Assembly: GCA_947172415.1 (NCBI GenBank)
Contig: OX359191.1
Coordinates: 6,944,001 to 7,008,000, forward strand
Length of the DNA: 64,000 bases
DNA from: Chondrosia reniformis
Taxonomy: Eukaryota; Porifera; Demospongiae; Chondrillida; Chondrillidae
Direction: 5' to 3'
The position numbers and the translations under genes were made by a program. Positions 38,101 through 49,004 of this stretch are shown in pieces. The notes beneath the pieces are model-generated. The model ran no database searches and had not been told where the DNA came from. It saw nothing but the letters and a program-made list of their open reading frames with translations. Numbering within the stretch: the first letter of the stretch is position 1; every line of letters starts with the position of its first letter.

Positions 38101-41100
38101 TACATTCCCATCAAGTTTGAGGCAGAGTTGTTCCTATATTGATGCGAAAGACTGGATTCGTTTGGTCGATCGTATTACTTTGGCAATTTAAGCTATGTCT
38201 TCTCTTCTTACGTTATCTGTTAATATTTTTACCTGTCCATGTGTAGGAATTAGGAGTGTTTGTAGCGATCATTACGAGAATAAAGCTTTGTTGAGTGTCA
38301 GCAACATGAATTTACTAATTTCCTATTTATACTGAATTGTATTCCCACTCCTCATATATTGCTGATGCATGAAGACCTCTGGGTCGAAACGTCCAGAATT
38401 AGTAAATTCATATTGCTGACTTTCAACTAGGCTTTATTCTTATCCATGTTAGTACGTTTTCCATGTGTACTACATACAGTAACGAAATTGCTTATAGCGA
38501 ATGTCTATAAGTATAGTGAAATACTTTGTTAGCTAATTACACTCAAGTACACTACACAGTGCAAGTTACTAGCAAATATATAAAATATTAAATTACAATC
38601 AAGTACTACACAGTACAAGTTACAAATTTAAGAGATCCAAGTGACTATGTAATATTAAAATTACAATCAAGTACTAGCTACACAGTGCAAGTTACAAATT
38701 TAAAGAGATCCAAGTGACCCCTAGGATAATCATTATTTTAAACAGTACAAGACTTTAGTCACACTAGTACTGTTGCAGGCTTTGAAATCCTCAACTACTG
38801 CATAGAGAGTAGTAGTTGATACAGATCATCCAATTGCAAGGTAGAACACATGGCCTACCAATTACCTTTTCACACTTTAGTATAGACTGAAGATGATGCA
38901 TCTGCATGCCATATATCAACAAAGGCTCCAGTATTAAAGGGGTCTCAGCTAATAACCACAGCAGATTTGATTTGCCTTGTGAGGGAGCTAAGAACACCGA
39001 CGGTTGGTTGCATGCATTGGCATAATCAACAGGGTTAGAGACCATTTTGTAACTTGTACACAAGGGACATAAAAGACCAAGGCCTTTATATACGTATCTC
39101 TATGCAGTAGTTGAGGATTTCAAAGCCTGCAACAGTACTAGTGTGACTATAGCTTTAATAAATACAACTATTACATATTAATACTCACATTGCTTTCCTC
39201 TTCTAATTTGACACAATGTGTATCAATTAGGCAACTAATGATGGCTTGCTTACCATACATGGCTGCCTTCATTAGAGGAGTTGCACCTTCCTGTGTACAT
39301 AAGAAGGAAAATATTTGAGATTGGAAACTTCAACATACAACAAGTTATAGTTAACATTATTAAATTCCAAAGCCAAACACACATTCATTTATTGTTTACA
39401 ATATACACTTTATTGATATAAACATTGTTACAGATCCTTATACACACCATTGTACTTCTAAAATTATAACTAGTACATACATTTAGTACATACAACTAGT
39501 ACATACAACTAGTACATAAAACTAGTACATACAAATAGTACATGCAAATAGTAGTTACGTATGAGTTTTGTTGCATTAAGAGATGATTGGCATGTAAAGA
39601 TTTAAAGGAACATTGAAATTTAAAAGTCATAATCTTTTACAGTATGTCTAACCCTCCCTCCCACCTTTAACTCAAAGTAATGAAGTGTCTAAGAATGATT
39701 TAACAATTATAGCTTCAGAAATGTCAGGGACTGGAATAATGACCAATGAGAAAATAGAGGATCTCTTTGCCGACTTGGATGAAGACAAACCCACAATGGA
39801 CAAGGACCAACATGTAATTAACTTAGTTATCACTTGTTATGTCTCACTCTTCTTTCTTAGTTGTTTTTATAATAAAATATTTTATCAGTGATTATCATCT
39901 AATACAGTAGCAATGATAACCTCAAATAAACCTACAAGTTCTAACAAAGTCAATATTAATAACACCCACACGTCCTATTTTAAGGAAATATGGTATATAC
40001 TGGTGGATATAGCAAATACTTAATATGTAACCACACTATTTTAATTCACAATTCCTTATACAATTACCCCAGTTACCTCACTATAGCAATATAAGAGACA
40101 CTAACTCATTTCTTACCTTATTCCTTTCTTCAGGAGAGAACTTCAGTTCTTTAACAATGTGGCTCACCATTGCAGGATTGTCTTGTTTATTTTTGCTGGC
40201 ATAGTGAATTATACTGTCTCCATATACATCAACATCATGGAGTTTACCAGCTTCTATGAACTTTGGTAGTAGGAACTTCAGTAAATCCAAATTGCCACTA
40301 AAGGCAGACCAGTGTAAGGCATTTACATCATACTGGATTAGGAAGCATAAGAGAGAAGCTTAAAGGTTTTTGACAAAGAAATGAGTTAAGACATTCAGAA
40401 ACATACTATATAACATACACTTACACTTGTACTGTATGTTGTATTTATGCATGTGAGAATATCATACACATATATACTCAATATTAGAAGGATTATTTCA
40501 TGACTATTGTACTGTATCATTATCACACTGTTATTATGGGTTTTGTAAGTGATATAATTTCATGAGATTAGGACCTCGTGTCCAGAGTGTGCTCCAAGAG
40601 ATTTGCTACTGTATTAGTAATCGTGAACTATAACTCGTAGTAGGATACTACATCATTGGCGACGGGGCGGGATTGTTTCCTAAAGAATACTATTGGATTA
40701 CAAGACCATTGAATTGCGCGGAATGGCGACATTTGGTACGATTGGAGAATTCGTTGCAGAGAACGAATCCATCACCGCCTATCTAGAAAGAGTGGGGCTG
40801 TTTATGGACGCAAATGGAGTGAAAGACAAGAAGCAAGTGTCAACTCTCCTAAGCGTGATCGGCGGCAAAACTTACGGGTTGTTGCGTAGCTTATTGTCCC
40901 CTGACGCTCCGAGTAGCAAAGATTTTGGCACGTTAGTCGGAACGCTCAAAGCTCATTTCGAACCTAAGCCAATCTTAATTGCAGAACGCTTTCACTTTCA
41001 TAAAAGGAATCAAGCGCCTGGTGAGTCAATAGGCGATTATATTGCCGAATTAAAAAGAATGTCTGCTACTTGTGATTTCCGTGGATATTTGGAAGAGGCA

Positions 41101-44100
41101 CTGAGGGATCGTTTTGTCTGTGGGCTTAAGAGCCAGGCCATACAGAAACGGCTGTTAGCTGAGGCAGACCTTACCTTCAGGAGAGCAGCAGAAATTGCAT
41201 TAGGAATTGAGGCTGCAGAAAGGAATTCCCAGCAACTAAAAGGGGTGGCTGACACTGGAAGTATTCAACAACTGAATAAGTCCAGTTTTTCCCACAAGTA
41301 CAGTAAGTATCGAAAGTCACAAAAGAGTCACTCTGAAGGATCTTGTTTCAGGTGTGGGAAGGCTGGGCATCAAGCTAAGCAATGCTGTCACAAAGATACT
41401 ATTTGTCATAAGTGTAAGAAGAAAGGACATCTGGCCAAGGTGTGTAGGTCAAAGGTTGGCAACACACATCAAGTCACTACAGTTGCAGAGGTGGACAACT
41501 CTGGTACCTCAGAGGAAGAGCTTGCACTCTTCAAGGTTAGTAGTCACCCCAATGGTCCAATGTATATTAAGGTCACATTGGATGGTAAGTCTGTGGACAT
41601 GGAGCTAGATACTGGGGCAGCCGTCTCGGTAATATCAGAGGAACAGAAAAAGGCTATTTTTCCTGAGGCTCCGCTGTGTCCTACTAATATGGTTTTGCGT
41701 ACATACACTGCCGAACGAATGCCAGTCTTGGGTGAATTGTCAGTTTGTGTGACTTATGACAACCAGACTAGACAACTACCCTTGGTTGTGGTCAAAGGGA
41801 GTGGTCCTGCCTTATTTGGTCGAAACTGGTTATCCAGCATTAGGTTAAATTGGAAAACCATAGCCTACTCGTGTGCCCAGGATGTCAAGTGTACCCTACA
41901 GGACATTCTTCAGCGATTCAATGGGGTTTTTAAGGAAGGCCTAGGTACCTTTACATTGGGCAAGGCCCATCTTTCAGTGAGGGAAGGTGTTACACCTGTT
42001 TTTCACAGGCCTAGACCTGTTCCTTTTGCTATTAGGGATGCAATTGAGCAGGAGATTAACTCTCTTGTAGCCGCAGGAATTCTGGAAAAGGTATCACATA
42101 GTGACTGGGCTGCACCCATTGTCCCAGTGCCCAAGAAAGATGGTAGGTTCCGCATATGTGGTGATTATAAGGTGACCATCAATGCTATGCTGGAAGTGGA
42201 CCAGCATCCCTTACCTAAGCCAGAGGAGCTGTTTGCTACACTTGCAGGTGGTAAGCAGTTTACAAAACTCGACTTGTCTCAAGCATATCAGCAGCTTCTA
42301 TTGGATGAGGAGTCAAAGCAGTATCTGACAGTCAATACTCATCTAGGATTGTACAGGTATACCCGTCTTCCATTTGGTATATCGTCAGCCCTTGCAATCT
42401 TCCAGAGAACCATGGACTCCCTATTGCAAGGCATTCCTGGTGTTATATGCTACATAGATGATATCCTGATTACGGGAAGAGATACTGCAGATCATTTAAA
42501 GTCCTTAGCCGAGGTACTCTCTAGGCTTGAGAAAAGTGGGCTGAGAGTCAAGAAGAAGAAATGTGAATTTATGGCAGACTCGGTGGAGTTCTTAGGACAT
42601 GGTGTGGATGCAGCAGGCTTACACACCACACCCAGCAAGCTGGAGGCCATTAAGGAAGCACCCAAACCAACCAATGTTCAAGAACTACGGTCTTTCCTAG
42701 GCATACTTAATTATTATGGCAAGTTTATTCCAAACTTAGCCACCATCTTGACCCCTCTGAATGCATTATTACAACATAAGGCAGTGTGGAGTTGGAGCAA
42801 TGACTGTCAGCAAGCCTTTCAGAAAGCTAAGGATGCCTTAACTTCCTCATGTGTGCTAACTCACTACGATGTTACCCTGCCACCATCGATATACTAGAAG
42901 TAGGGATCGATGCGCCCAAACATAGAAGTGATGTGTATAGTTAAGTTTCAGTATGCCACTTCTGCAATGTTAGCCTTACCATATGATCACTTTCTTGTTT
43001 CGTTACTTTTTCTAAATGTACAAATCACTGTTATAGTGCCATCCCTACTTTTAACTTCATTTTTGAATGTTTTTATTTAACTTGTATTGCTCCTTTTTTC
43101 TTGTTAATATTTGTTTTGAAAGTTTTCTTGGCGAAAACTTGAAATAAAGTAGCAGAATAGACGATATAATAGAGAGCTCTAAATTAAAAAATGGCGTCCG
43201 AAAAGATCCCAAATTTGATAAGATGTTTTCTACCGTTCTTTAACATTCAGTTTAGGATATTAAAGGGTCCATAATCGTTAAGAATACGACTGTATATAGG
43301 CCCTGCAAAGCGACTAAGAAATCCGATCAACGTAAGGTAGAGTAACGGCAGTACCACAAATATTACTCATTCGGGTTACTTATTTTATATACAGAGAACT
43401 TAACAGAGAACGACTGCAAACACACGAATGCAACCGAAAATCTGAACGTTGTTGATTTATGAGGTGTTAATTGATAATACATTGAATAGGGCGGCCATGT
43501 TTTTTTTCGGCCATCCCTACTTATAGAGTACTACCGTACTCTATGATACAGTTACATGCACTAACACTCGATCATCATGAGAAGGATTACAAATAGAGAG
43601 TTAATTACACAACTCCAAATGCTAAGTGACCAAAGTCTTATCTTTGTCGGGAGACTGAAGTTAAATATCATTGAAAGACAACAAATGACTATTAGACAAG
43701 TCTATTTTAACGTAGCAGTCACTTTGGCTGTACTCTACTGGTAAGGAAACCTCTTAACCGCAATAGTAATTATTGGCAGGTTTGCTGCTCAAAATCCATT
43801 ACATGCTGTACTGATGAGCAAAAGAGAATATAGTCTGCATGCATTCGACTGAGTTGTGTAGCTCAACCTTCTCCCTGAGTAACAAATCTGGTATCTACCA
43901 ACACGAGTTGTATCCCTTAACACTTACCTACACTATATCTCTATACCCAATAAGTATATGTATACTATCCAAACACTTACAGTACAACAATACTTACTTG
44001 TTATACAGAGAAGTGTCTTACCTTGTTCTTGTGGTACACATTAGCTTTACCTTCCTCTGTTAGATGTTGTACTACTTGTAACTGACCTTCCTGACAGGCT

Positions 44101-47100
44101 AGCAGTAGAGCTGTGCTACCTCTCTAAAGTAAGACACAATGCAAATTAAATTAATCAAATTAATAGAGTCAAACAGTCAATTGTTAAGAACTGTATATGT
44201 ACATGATGTAATAGAAATCATTAATAATGATACAATAATTAGTCACTAAACACTACAAATTGATTATCATTGTTAACAGCCATAGACAGCTGTTTCCTTA
44301 TTAGGACTCATCAATATGGCATACAATGGAAGTTTGAGTGGCTAGTCTGCTCAAGTACTCTCAAAAGCAAAAAAAGCTTGTGGTTTCCTTATCAGCAGTT
44401 AAGGTGGCTAGGGGGATACTCTGGTTCCCATCAAGCGAAATTTGCTCATTGCGCTCCTCAGGGGACATGAGTGGGTAGGAGTGATAATGATGCTTTAGGA
44501 TTGACGTTAGATCTTAAAGTTCCCCTATTATTTTTCCCTATGGTTTAATTGTTAGTGACTCCTGATCAGGTAAATGCTTTAAACTTGCAGTCTTTTCTCA
44601 TTATATGCACTTTCAGTATATAATTCATTTTTTTTAATCTATACCATGTTAGAATTAATGAAGATATTTCAATTAATACAAATTATCTATAATCCATAGT
44701 GTTTACAAGTTTCAAATATTTTGACAAAACAACCTACGAGTTATTTATTGCACAATATATGGGTTAAACTGATACTTATATACCTATACAGCACAATATA
44801 TATAGCTAAGGAGTAGAAATTAATATACGTAATATATTTTCCATGTGTTCTTAACGTAGCACAATAACACTCACTGCATTTTCTTCTTCCACATTGTGCC
44901 CTGTATCCAACAGGAGCTTCAAGACCTCCAAATCTCCACTTCTACCAGCTTGTAGCAAAGACTATTAGTTTGGGATCAAGTAAGGAATGATATTCTATCT
45001 GAATTATGAATTGAATGTAGATTACACATAATATAAGTCTTATATACAATATGTATGTATGCATGTACACAAATACAGTCATGGCTGTTTAGTATGACCT
45101 TTGATAATCCAGTTCCCTCGATATCAGGTTGATTTTTCAGGGAAACGGGTCTTAATAGTATAATTATTTTGTACATGTGAAACCAGCCCTTAGTTTACCT
45201 TTTGTATATCTACGTACGTATATGAAGTTGACAAGTTAATCTAATGAATATTAGCTGACCTACTGCCAAACGATTTTGGTCTGCAAAGTATGCTGATTTA
45301 GTATGTGCACTGGAAATGTACCAGTCAGTGATAAAGTATTACTTTTAAAGTAGTGTGTCTTTTGTATTAGGAAAGAGCGCTTTGTTAGTTTATTCATACA
45401 ATAATCTTACAATCATGGTTATGTCATAGTGTCAGGGGTGACATTATATAGACTTTCTTAATCCAGCAGCCTCCTTAATCCAGCAATGTTTGGAGAAACC
45501 AATGCAGTCGGATTGAACAGTCACGACTGTATTACGTATAATCAATCAACCACACATGGTGATCTGTATATGTACTTTAACAAATGTACACTTTCAATTC
45601 CTTATATGGTCAATATTTATTGTAATGGATGGGAATGGAATAAGAACTGTACATCTGTAAAACCTACTCCTTTCTTCTTCTTTCTGGACAGAGACCTTTC
45701 CTTCTTTGTAGCATAGTCCCAAAGTTCCTTCAACTGTAAAAGTAGCTTTCCAAACTTGTTTGAGACAATTTCAGAGTTAACTATCACAGCTTTAATCACA
45801 GCATCACAAGTATATGTCTCCTTCAGTTCCTAGAAGAGGTGGAAAAGAAATTAAAATATTCTACTAGCAGGACATAAAGCCTAAATGTACAGTTAAGAAA
45901 TACATTTATCACATGTTGGTATATTGTATGCATAAACGCATTATTTATATATAGACTACCTCAATACTGCCTTCTTCTGACTTCAGACTTTTCTTCAGAT
46001 TAATCATCATTTTCAAATTTGCCAAATCTTCTGATTCACTTAAACTCTTCATTTTCTCTTCTACTTGAGATAAAATGGCTGCCTTGGGTTCAATTTGCAG
46101 CTGGTATTTGTAGAACTTGTCTTTTATCAAAGAAACCTTTCAAGAAAAGATATATGTATGTTAAGTAAATTCATAAATAATTACAAATTAGCATTCCAAA
46201 TATTATGTAAATCATTTGGTTATTATTCACATAGGTAACAGAGGAGTGGCAGTGGTCACCATAGCAACTAGGTATAAGCTATATAATGTCTACATACACA
46301 TTCAACACTATATAAATATGTATCAGGTTGTATATATACTATATCCACAGACCCAAGAATACAATTTGTACATTGTGTAGTCACTACTTACAACATCCTG
46401 CTCTGATAAAGTTTGCTTTTCTTCCTCTTTCTCACGACTGGATTTCTCTTCAAGTTGCCTCTTCAGTGACTCCACCTTCTCAACCAAGTCTACATCCACC
46501 AGCTACAAACAGACACAGACAGGTTAATACTTACATTGGTGAAGAATACAATCATTTAGAGTGAGTGTGCTACTGTCAATCTCACTTCTTCCAACTGCTT
46601 CACTTCTCCTCTACATTTCAACAACTTTTCCCTTGTTCTCTTCAACTCGTTCTGTGACTGACTCAGTTCTTCTTCTTTGGCTCTCAGTTTAGTCTTTAGA
46701 GCATGAAGCTCCACCATTGTCATGTGGTGCATTCCCTCCATATTCTTCATCTCTGCCTTATGTTTCTCTCTGGACTGAGTTGGAGTTTTCTGAGTAAAGG
46801 AAATCACATACAACCTAACCATATGACCAACAGCTACGCAACTGAACCACAACTACTATGATAAGACCTTATTTAGAATAGTCAGTATTATTATACAATA
46901 TCAGGTTTATAATGCATGCAGTTGAGAAGAATAAAAATAATATTAAATAAGCCAGATATATAGATAATATATACACATAGTTATGACATACACATGGATT
47001 GAATACATTAATACAAAATGTACTGGCAAAAGCAACAGACACAATTGCTATAACTAATAATTCCTTGTATATCATATACTGTGGACATCACTGCTAAAGC

Positions 47101-48673
47101 TATCACTGGAACAGAATCAAAGTGGTCCATACACTGATTTGGTGGGATAAACTACCCAATATAATATGCAAGTGGGAGGTAAGAGATACAAATACGGCAC
47201 AGTCATTAATTGGCACAAATTTAATATGATGTTAATTGCCTTACACACATGTAATGATGTACTCACTGAAGGAACATGTAGAGTTCCAAGCTGAACATCA
47301 ATGGCAAAGTAGCCAAACACGATTGCCTTCTCAACTCCAAACTCTCTCAGCTGACACACATGTGACAGGAGGATTGGAGCAATCATCACCGCAGCCTCCT
47401 TCATCAGTCGGAACATCACCATGGTGCAGCCTTCAGCAAATCCCTCAAAGAGAACTCGATTGATACCAAGGATTTCTATCAAGTAGAACTGCAAGCGAAA
47501 CAGCTCAGCCAACATGTAGTCATCGGGATCCCGGTTGACCTTAATCCCCAAGTGGGTGTGGTTGTCATCAACAGGAAGCTCTGCTCTTTCCTTTGGAAGA
47601 TTTCCAAGTAATTCTGTGGCAAACTTGACCACATTAAATTTGTGGTCAGAAAGGAATTCATTGAGAGCTTCTGTTTCTCCTATAGCTTCTGCAGCTTCAG
47701 AAATCAGTCGCACATCCAAGGGACTGCTCCATTCAAAAATGTATTTGAGGATATCATCTACAGATAGTGTAATGTCTACTGAAATCTGCTTGCTGAAATG
47801 ACCTTTAATTCCATAGTGGACTGCACGATGAAGACTTTTCAACTGCTTGTCAGATAGGTCTGAGAGACACTTTCTCAATTTCTCATGTATTGAAGTGTAG
47901 TTTTCTTTAAGCATAAATGCTCCTGGATATTTTAAGAGTTCCCTTCGATCCTCAAAGGCTTTAATGACAGGTTTCCAGGTGTCAATCTCTGAGATGTCGG
48001 AAAGTGGAGGTGTTGACTGAGCTTCTGTAGCTGGTGGGGGTGGGGTTGGCTTAGGAGGTGTGGCATCTGAAGGGAGAAAGCCACCCAGTATATATTATAT
48101 ATCATATTTGAGTGAGGCTTTAAGCAAATAAGTAAACTTTCGGCCTTACACTATGCACATGTCTACGTATACAGTTTCTAAAGTAGGCAAGTTGCCTTTT
48201 GTAGGCTTTTAATTGTCAATTACCGGCTGCCCTCTAAAACTTACTTGCTAAATATTTATCAATCATCTCCGCTAGTTCCAGATGATTACCGTGAGAAGAG
48301 TCTTCTTTGAGCACAGCTGAGAGATTTCTCAGCTTCTTCTCGCTCGGGTCAGTAACCAAGATCTGGTACAGAGCGCTGTTAGCCACTCTTGCCTCCTGTG
48401 TCCGCGAACCTATTCGCTGCAGTTCGCTATCTGAGATAGCCCCACGGTGGTGGAGTGAGGTGGATATTCTACCCACATCGCTGTACTTTACCAACTGATC
48501 GTGAATACTCTTAACAAAAGATCTAATTTGTTGGGGAAGCAGCTTTCTAGGAGACAGATCTACACAAAACCATCAAATCAAAGGAAATTAGGAAAGTAGA
48601 AGGCGGAGTAAGGTAGATTACAAGTGTACTGATTAAAATTACTGAATGAAACCATTAACTCACCTTCGGCCAT
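29200..48673 (-). CDS. CARD-like / module X / coiled-coil / ankyrin-repeat protein, gene 3 (complete)
   Basis: Complete 19-exon model, 3432 nt, 1143 aa: 48664-48673, 48245-48559, 47267-48066, 46586-46789, 46392-46502, 45960-46136, 45668-45829, 44875-44961, 44022-44123, 40117-40332, 39189-39290, 37035-37136, 35192-35407, 34317-34418, 34019-34120, 32026-32241, 31596-31697, 30819-30920, 29200-29403. The start is an ATG in a 10-nt exon. The CARD-like part and first half of module X differ clearly from genes 1 and 2, while the last third of module X is almost identical. There are three ankyrin cassettes, the largest number here. The 35192-35407 exon has RC where the other copies have HW in the ALHW motif. 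Introns host a gypsy element in opposite orientation, a composite insertion and two MITEs. No stop seen. Role inferred. Confidence 0.85.
29452..29631. mobile_element. TA-flanked MITE, copy in gene 3
   Basis: Same element and position as 12574-12748, in the last intron. The ends keep the TTTTGGGTCGGTTGTCC inverted repeat. Confidence 0.75.
31042..31413. mobile_element. 372-bp MITE with GTAC target duplication
   Basis: Insertion in a gene 3 intron. Ends GGTACCAGAGAG... and ...CTGTCTGGTACC form about 24-bp imperfect inverted repeats; flanks are GTAC on both sides (31038-31041, 31414-31417). Paralogous introns (for example near 14230) show the empty site ACTACGTACATATT. The interior is rich in ACGGGT motifs and has no ORF. 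Superfamily not identified. Confidence 0.8.
32317..32488. mobile_element. 172-bp TA-flanked MITE (pogo-like), copy 1
   Basis: Starts CAGTAGAATCTCATTATAA, ends with its near reverse complement (ATAATGAGATTCCACTG), flanked by TA. Absent from the paralogous introns at about 15135 and 35480; present at 57022-57193. No coding capacity. Confidence 0.8.
32490..33840. repeat. Spacer type II between ankyrin cassettes
   Basis: About 1.35 kb of non-coding intron sequence. It recurs between cassettes at about 35480-36860 and 57195-58560, while other cassette boundaries carry spacer type I. The short conserved ORFs in it (for example 32705-32890 and 57410-57595) share their frame only because the sequence is duplicated. 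Confidence 0.65.
38276..38441. repeat. Inverted repeat with hammerhead-ribozyme-like core
   Basis: Arms 38276-38320 and 38397-38441 are inverted over 45 bp with few mismatches. Between them lies CTGATG...GACC-TCTG-GGTCGAAACGTC (38362-38393), resembling the core of minimal hammerhead ribozymes reported in terminal repeats of Penelope-like elements. The first core box is not canonical: extra or changed bases precede stem II. A degenerate copy is likely. Confidence 0.45.
38537..38728. repeat. Minisatellite, about three diverged copies
   Basis: Repeats of a unit containing ATTACAATCAAGTACTACAC, AGTRCAAGTTACAAATTTAA and GAGATCCAAGTGAC. The phrase CAGTACAAGTTACAA also occurs at the left edge of the insertion (about 37455), so this may be one element interrupted by others. 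Confidence 0.6.
38757..39148. mobile_element. 392-bp MITE with 52-bp perfect inverted repeats
   Basis: Arms 38757-38808 and 39097-39148 are reverse complements without mismatch in my reading. The right end joins native intron sequence, giving the insertion edge. An internal 90-codon minus-strand ORF (38791-39063) has no recognisable domain and begins and ends within the element. Family unknown. Confidence 0.8.
40506..42890 (+). mobile_element. Ty3/gypsy LTR retrotransposon, 3'-truncated
   Basis: Inserted in the intron between gene 3 exons 44022-44123 and 40117-40332, opposite to the gene. A probable short 5' LTR begins TGTACTG near 40507 and ends near 40656; a TGGCGACGGGGCGG primer-binding-site-like sequence follows at 40659. 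The open gag-pol frame then stops abruptly in the connection to RNase H. Integrase, most of RNase H and a 3' LTR are missing. With no second LTR, the limits of the first cannot be checked. Confidence 0.8.
40723..42897 (+). CDS. Gag-Pol of gypsy-type retrotransposon (gag, CCHC x2, protease, RT)
   Basis: 724 codons from the ATG at 40723; the frame is open 10 codons further upstream without an ATG. Order: gag capsid-like region, two zinc knuckles (CFRCGKAGHQAKQC, CHKCKKKGHLAKVC), aspartic protease (LDTGAAVSVI), reverse transcriptase with KLDLSQAYQQ, LPFGI and the catalytic YIDD, then the FLG..V..G thumb/connection and the start of the RNase H linker. It ends in a few unrelated residues after the junction near 42885. 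It is closest in style to the metazoan K02A2.6-type gypsy lineage. The open frame suggests a fairly young copy. It cannot transpose on its own, lacking integrase. Confidence 0.9.
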   Translation: MATFGTIGEFVAENESITAYLERVGLFMDANGVKDKKQVSTLLSVIGGKTYGLLRSLLSPDAPSSKDFGTLVGTLKAHFEPKPILIAERFHFHKRNQAPGESIGDYIAELKRMSATCDFRGYLEEALRDRFVCGLKSQAIQKRLLAEADLTFRRAAEIALGIEAAERNSQQLKGVADTGSIQQLNKSSFSHKYSKYRKSQKSHSEGSCFRCGKAGHQAKQCCHKDTICHKCKKKGHLAKVCRSKVGNTHQVTTVAEVDNSGTSEEELALFKVSSHPNGPMYIKVTLDGKSVDMELDTGAAVSVISEEQKKAIFPEAPLCPTNMVLRTYTAERMPVLGELSVCVTYDNQTRQLPLVVVKGSGPALFGRNWLSSIRLNWKTIAYSCAQDVKCTLQDILQRFNGVFKEGLGTFTLGKAHLSVREGVTPVFHRPRPVPFAIRDAIEQEINSLVAAGILEKVSHSDWAAPIVPVPKKDGRFRICGDYKVTINAMLEVDQHPLPKPEELFATLAGGKQFTKLDLSQAYQQLLLDEESKQYLTVNTHLGLYRYTRLPFGISSALAIFQRTMDSLLQGIPGVICYIDDILITGRDTADHLKSLAEVLSRLEKSGLRVKKKKCEFMADSVEFLGHGVDAAGLHTTPSKLEAIKEAPKPTNVQELRSFLGILNYYGKFIPNLATILTPLNALLQHKAVWSWSNDCQQAFQKAKDALTSSCVLTHYDVTLPPSIY
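42896..43523. mobile_element. Inverted-repeat element fused to the gypsy fragment
   Basis: Ends AAGTAGGGAT (about 42897) and ATCCCTACTT (about 43522) are inverted; a further internal GCCATCCCTACT lies near 43040. No ORF of note. Native intron sequence resumes at about 43547 (compare 18850 and 1385). It may have captured or replaced the 3' half of the retrotransposon. Family unknown. Confidence 0.6.
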
Positions 48674-48965
48674 CTCTTATATCTTAAGCGTGCTACTGCC
48701 GTTTAGGTATAATCTATGTAAACACCGAGAGATCTATATATAGAAGCTGGACATAAGTGGATAGATATGGATAGACCTTATTACGTACATTATTGAATGT
48801 TTGTTTACTCGCTTTAGCCAGCTTTGAATGTCATCTCTTTTCTTTCTTCAGCAGGCACTGATCATGACAAAGTGTTGTGGAGCATGTGAGCATCAGCTGT
48901 ACATTAACCAGTCATTGAAGATATCTTTTTACTGTGTACAGAGATTGTCAGAGATTGCTGCACTA

Positions 48966-49004
48966 TACCCAATGGAAGCCTGTATGGCAACTTCATAGAG
49001 CTGC
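48966..49004 (-). pseudogene. GUF1: GUF1 exon scrap, copy 3
   Basis: About 40 nt match the 7223-7282 exon of copy 1 (AMINO signature EVAxQAS) together with its acceptor. The other GUF1 exons are gone. This is the last trace of the passenger gene in unit 3. Confidence 0.65.

Larger units (their letters stand above)
37455..38756. other. Composite insertion in gene 3 intron (left part)
   Basis: Sequence absent from the paralogous introns at 17460 and 59160, where native sequence runs straight through. It holds AAAT/AATT microsatellites (about 37486-37545), about 700 bp of unknown sequence without a supported gene, an inverted repeat with a hammerhead-like motif (38276-38441), a fragment of the 172-bp MITE family (about 38483-38535) and a minisatellite (38537-38728). 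Confidence 0.7.

Noticed and set aside
38791..39063. 90-codon ORF inside the 392-bp MITE as a transposase fragment
   Set aside because: No catalytic motif or recognisable domain, and the ORF end falls in the inverted repeat arm.
40506..42897. Endogenous retrovirus
   Set aside because: No envelope-like frame, and domain order and motifs fit a gypsy-type retrotransposon that is truncated after reverse transcriptase.
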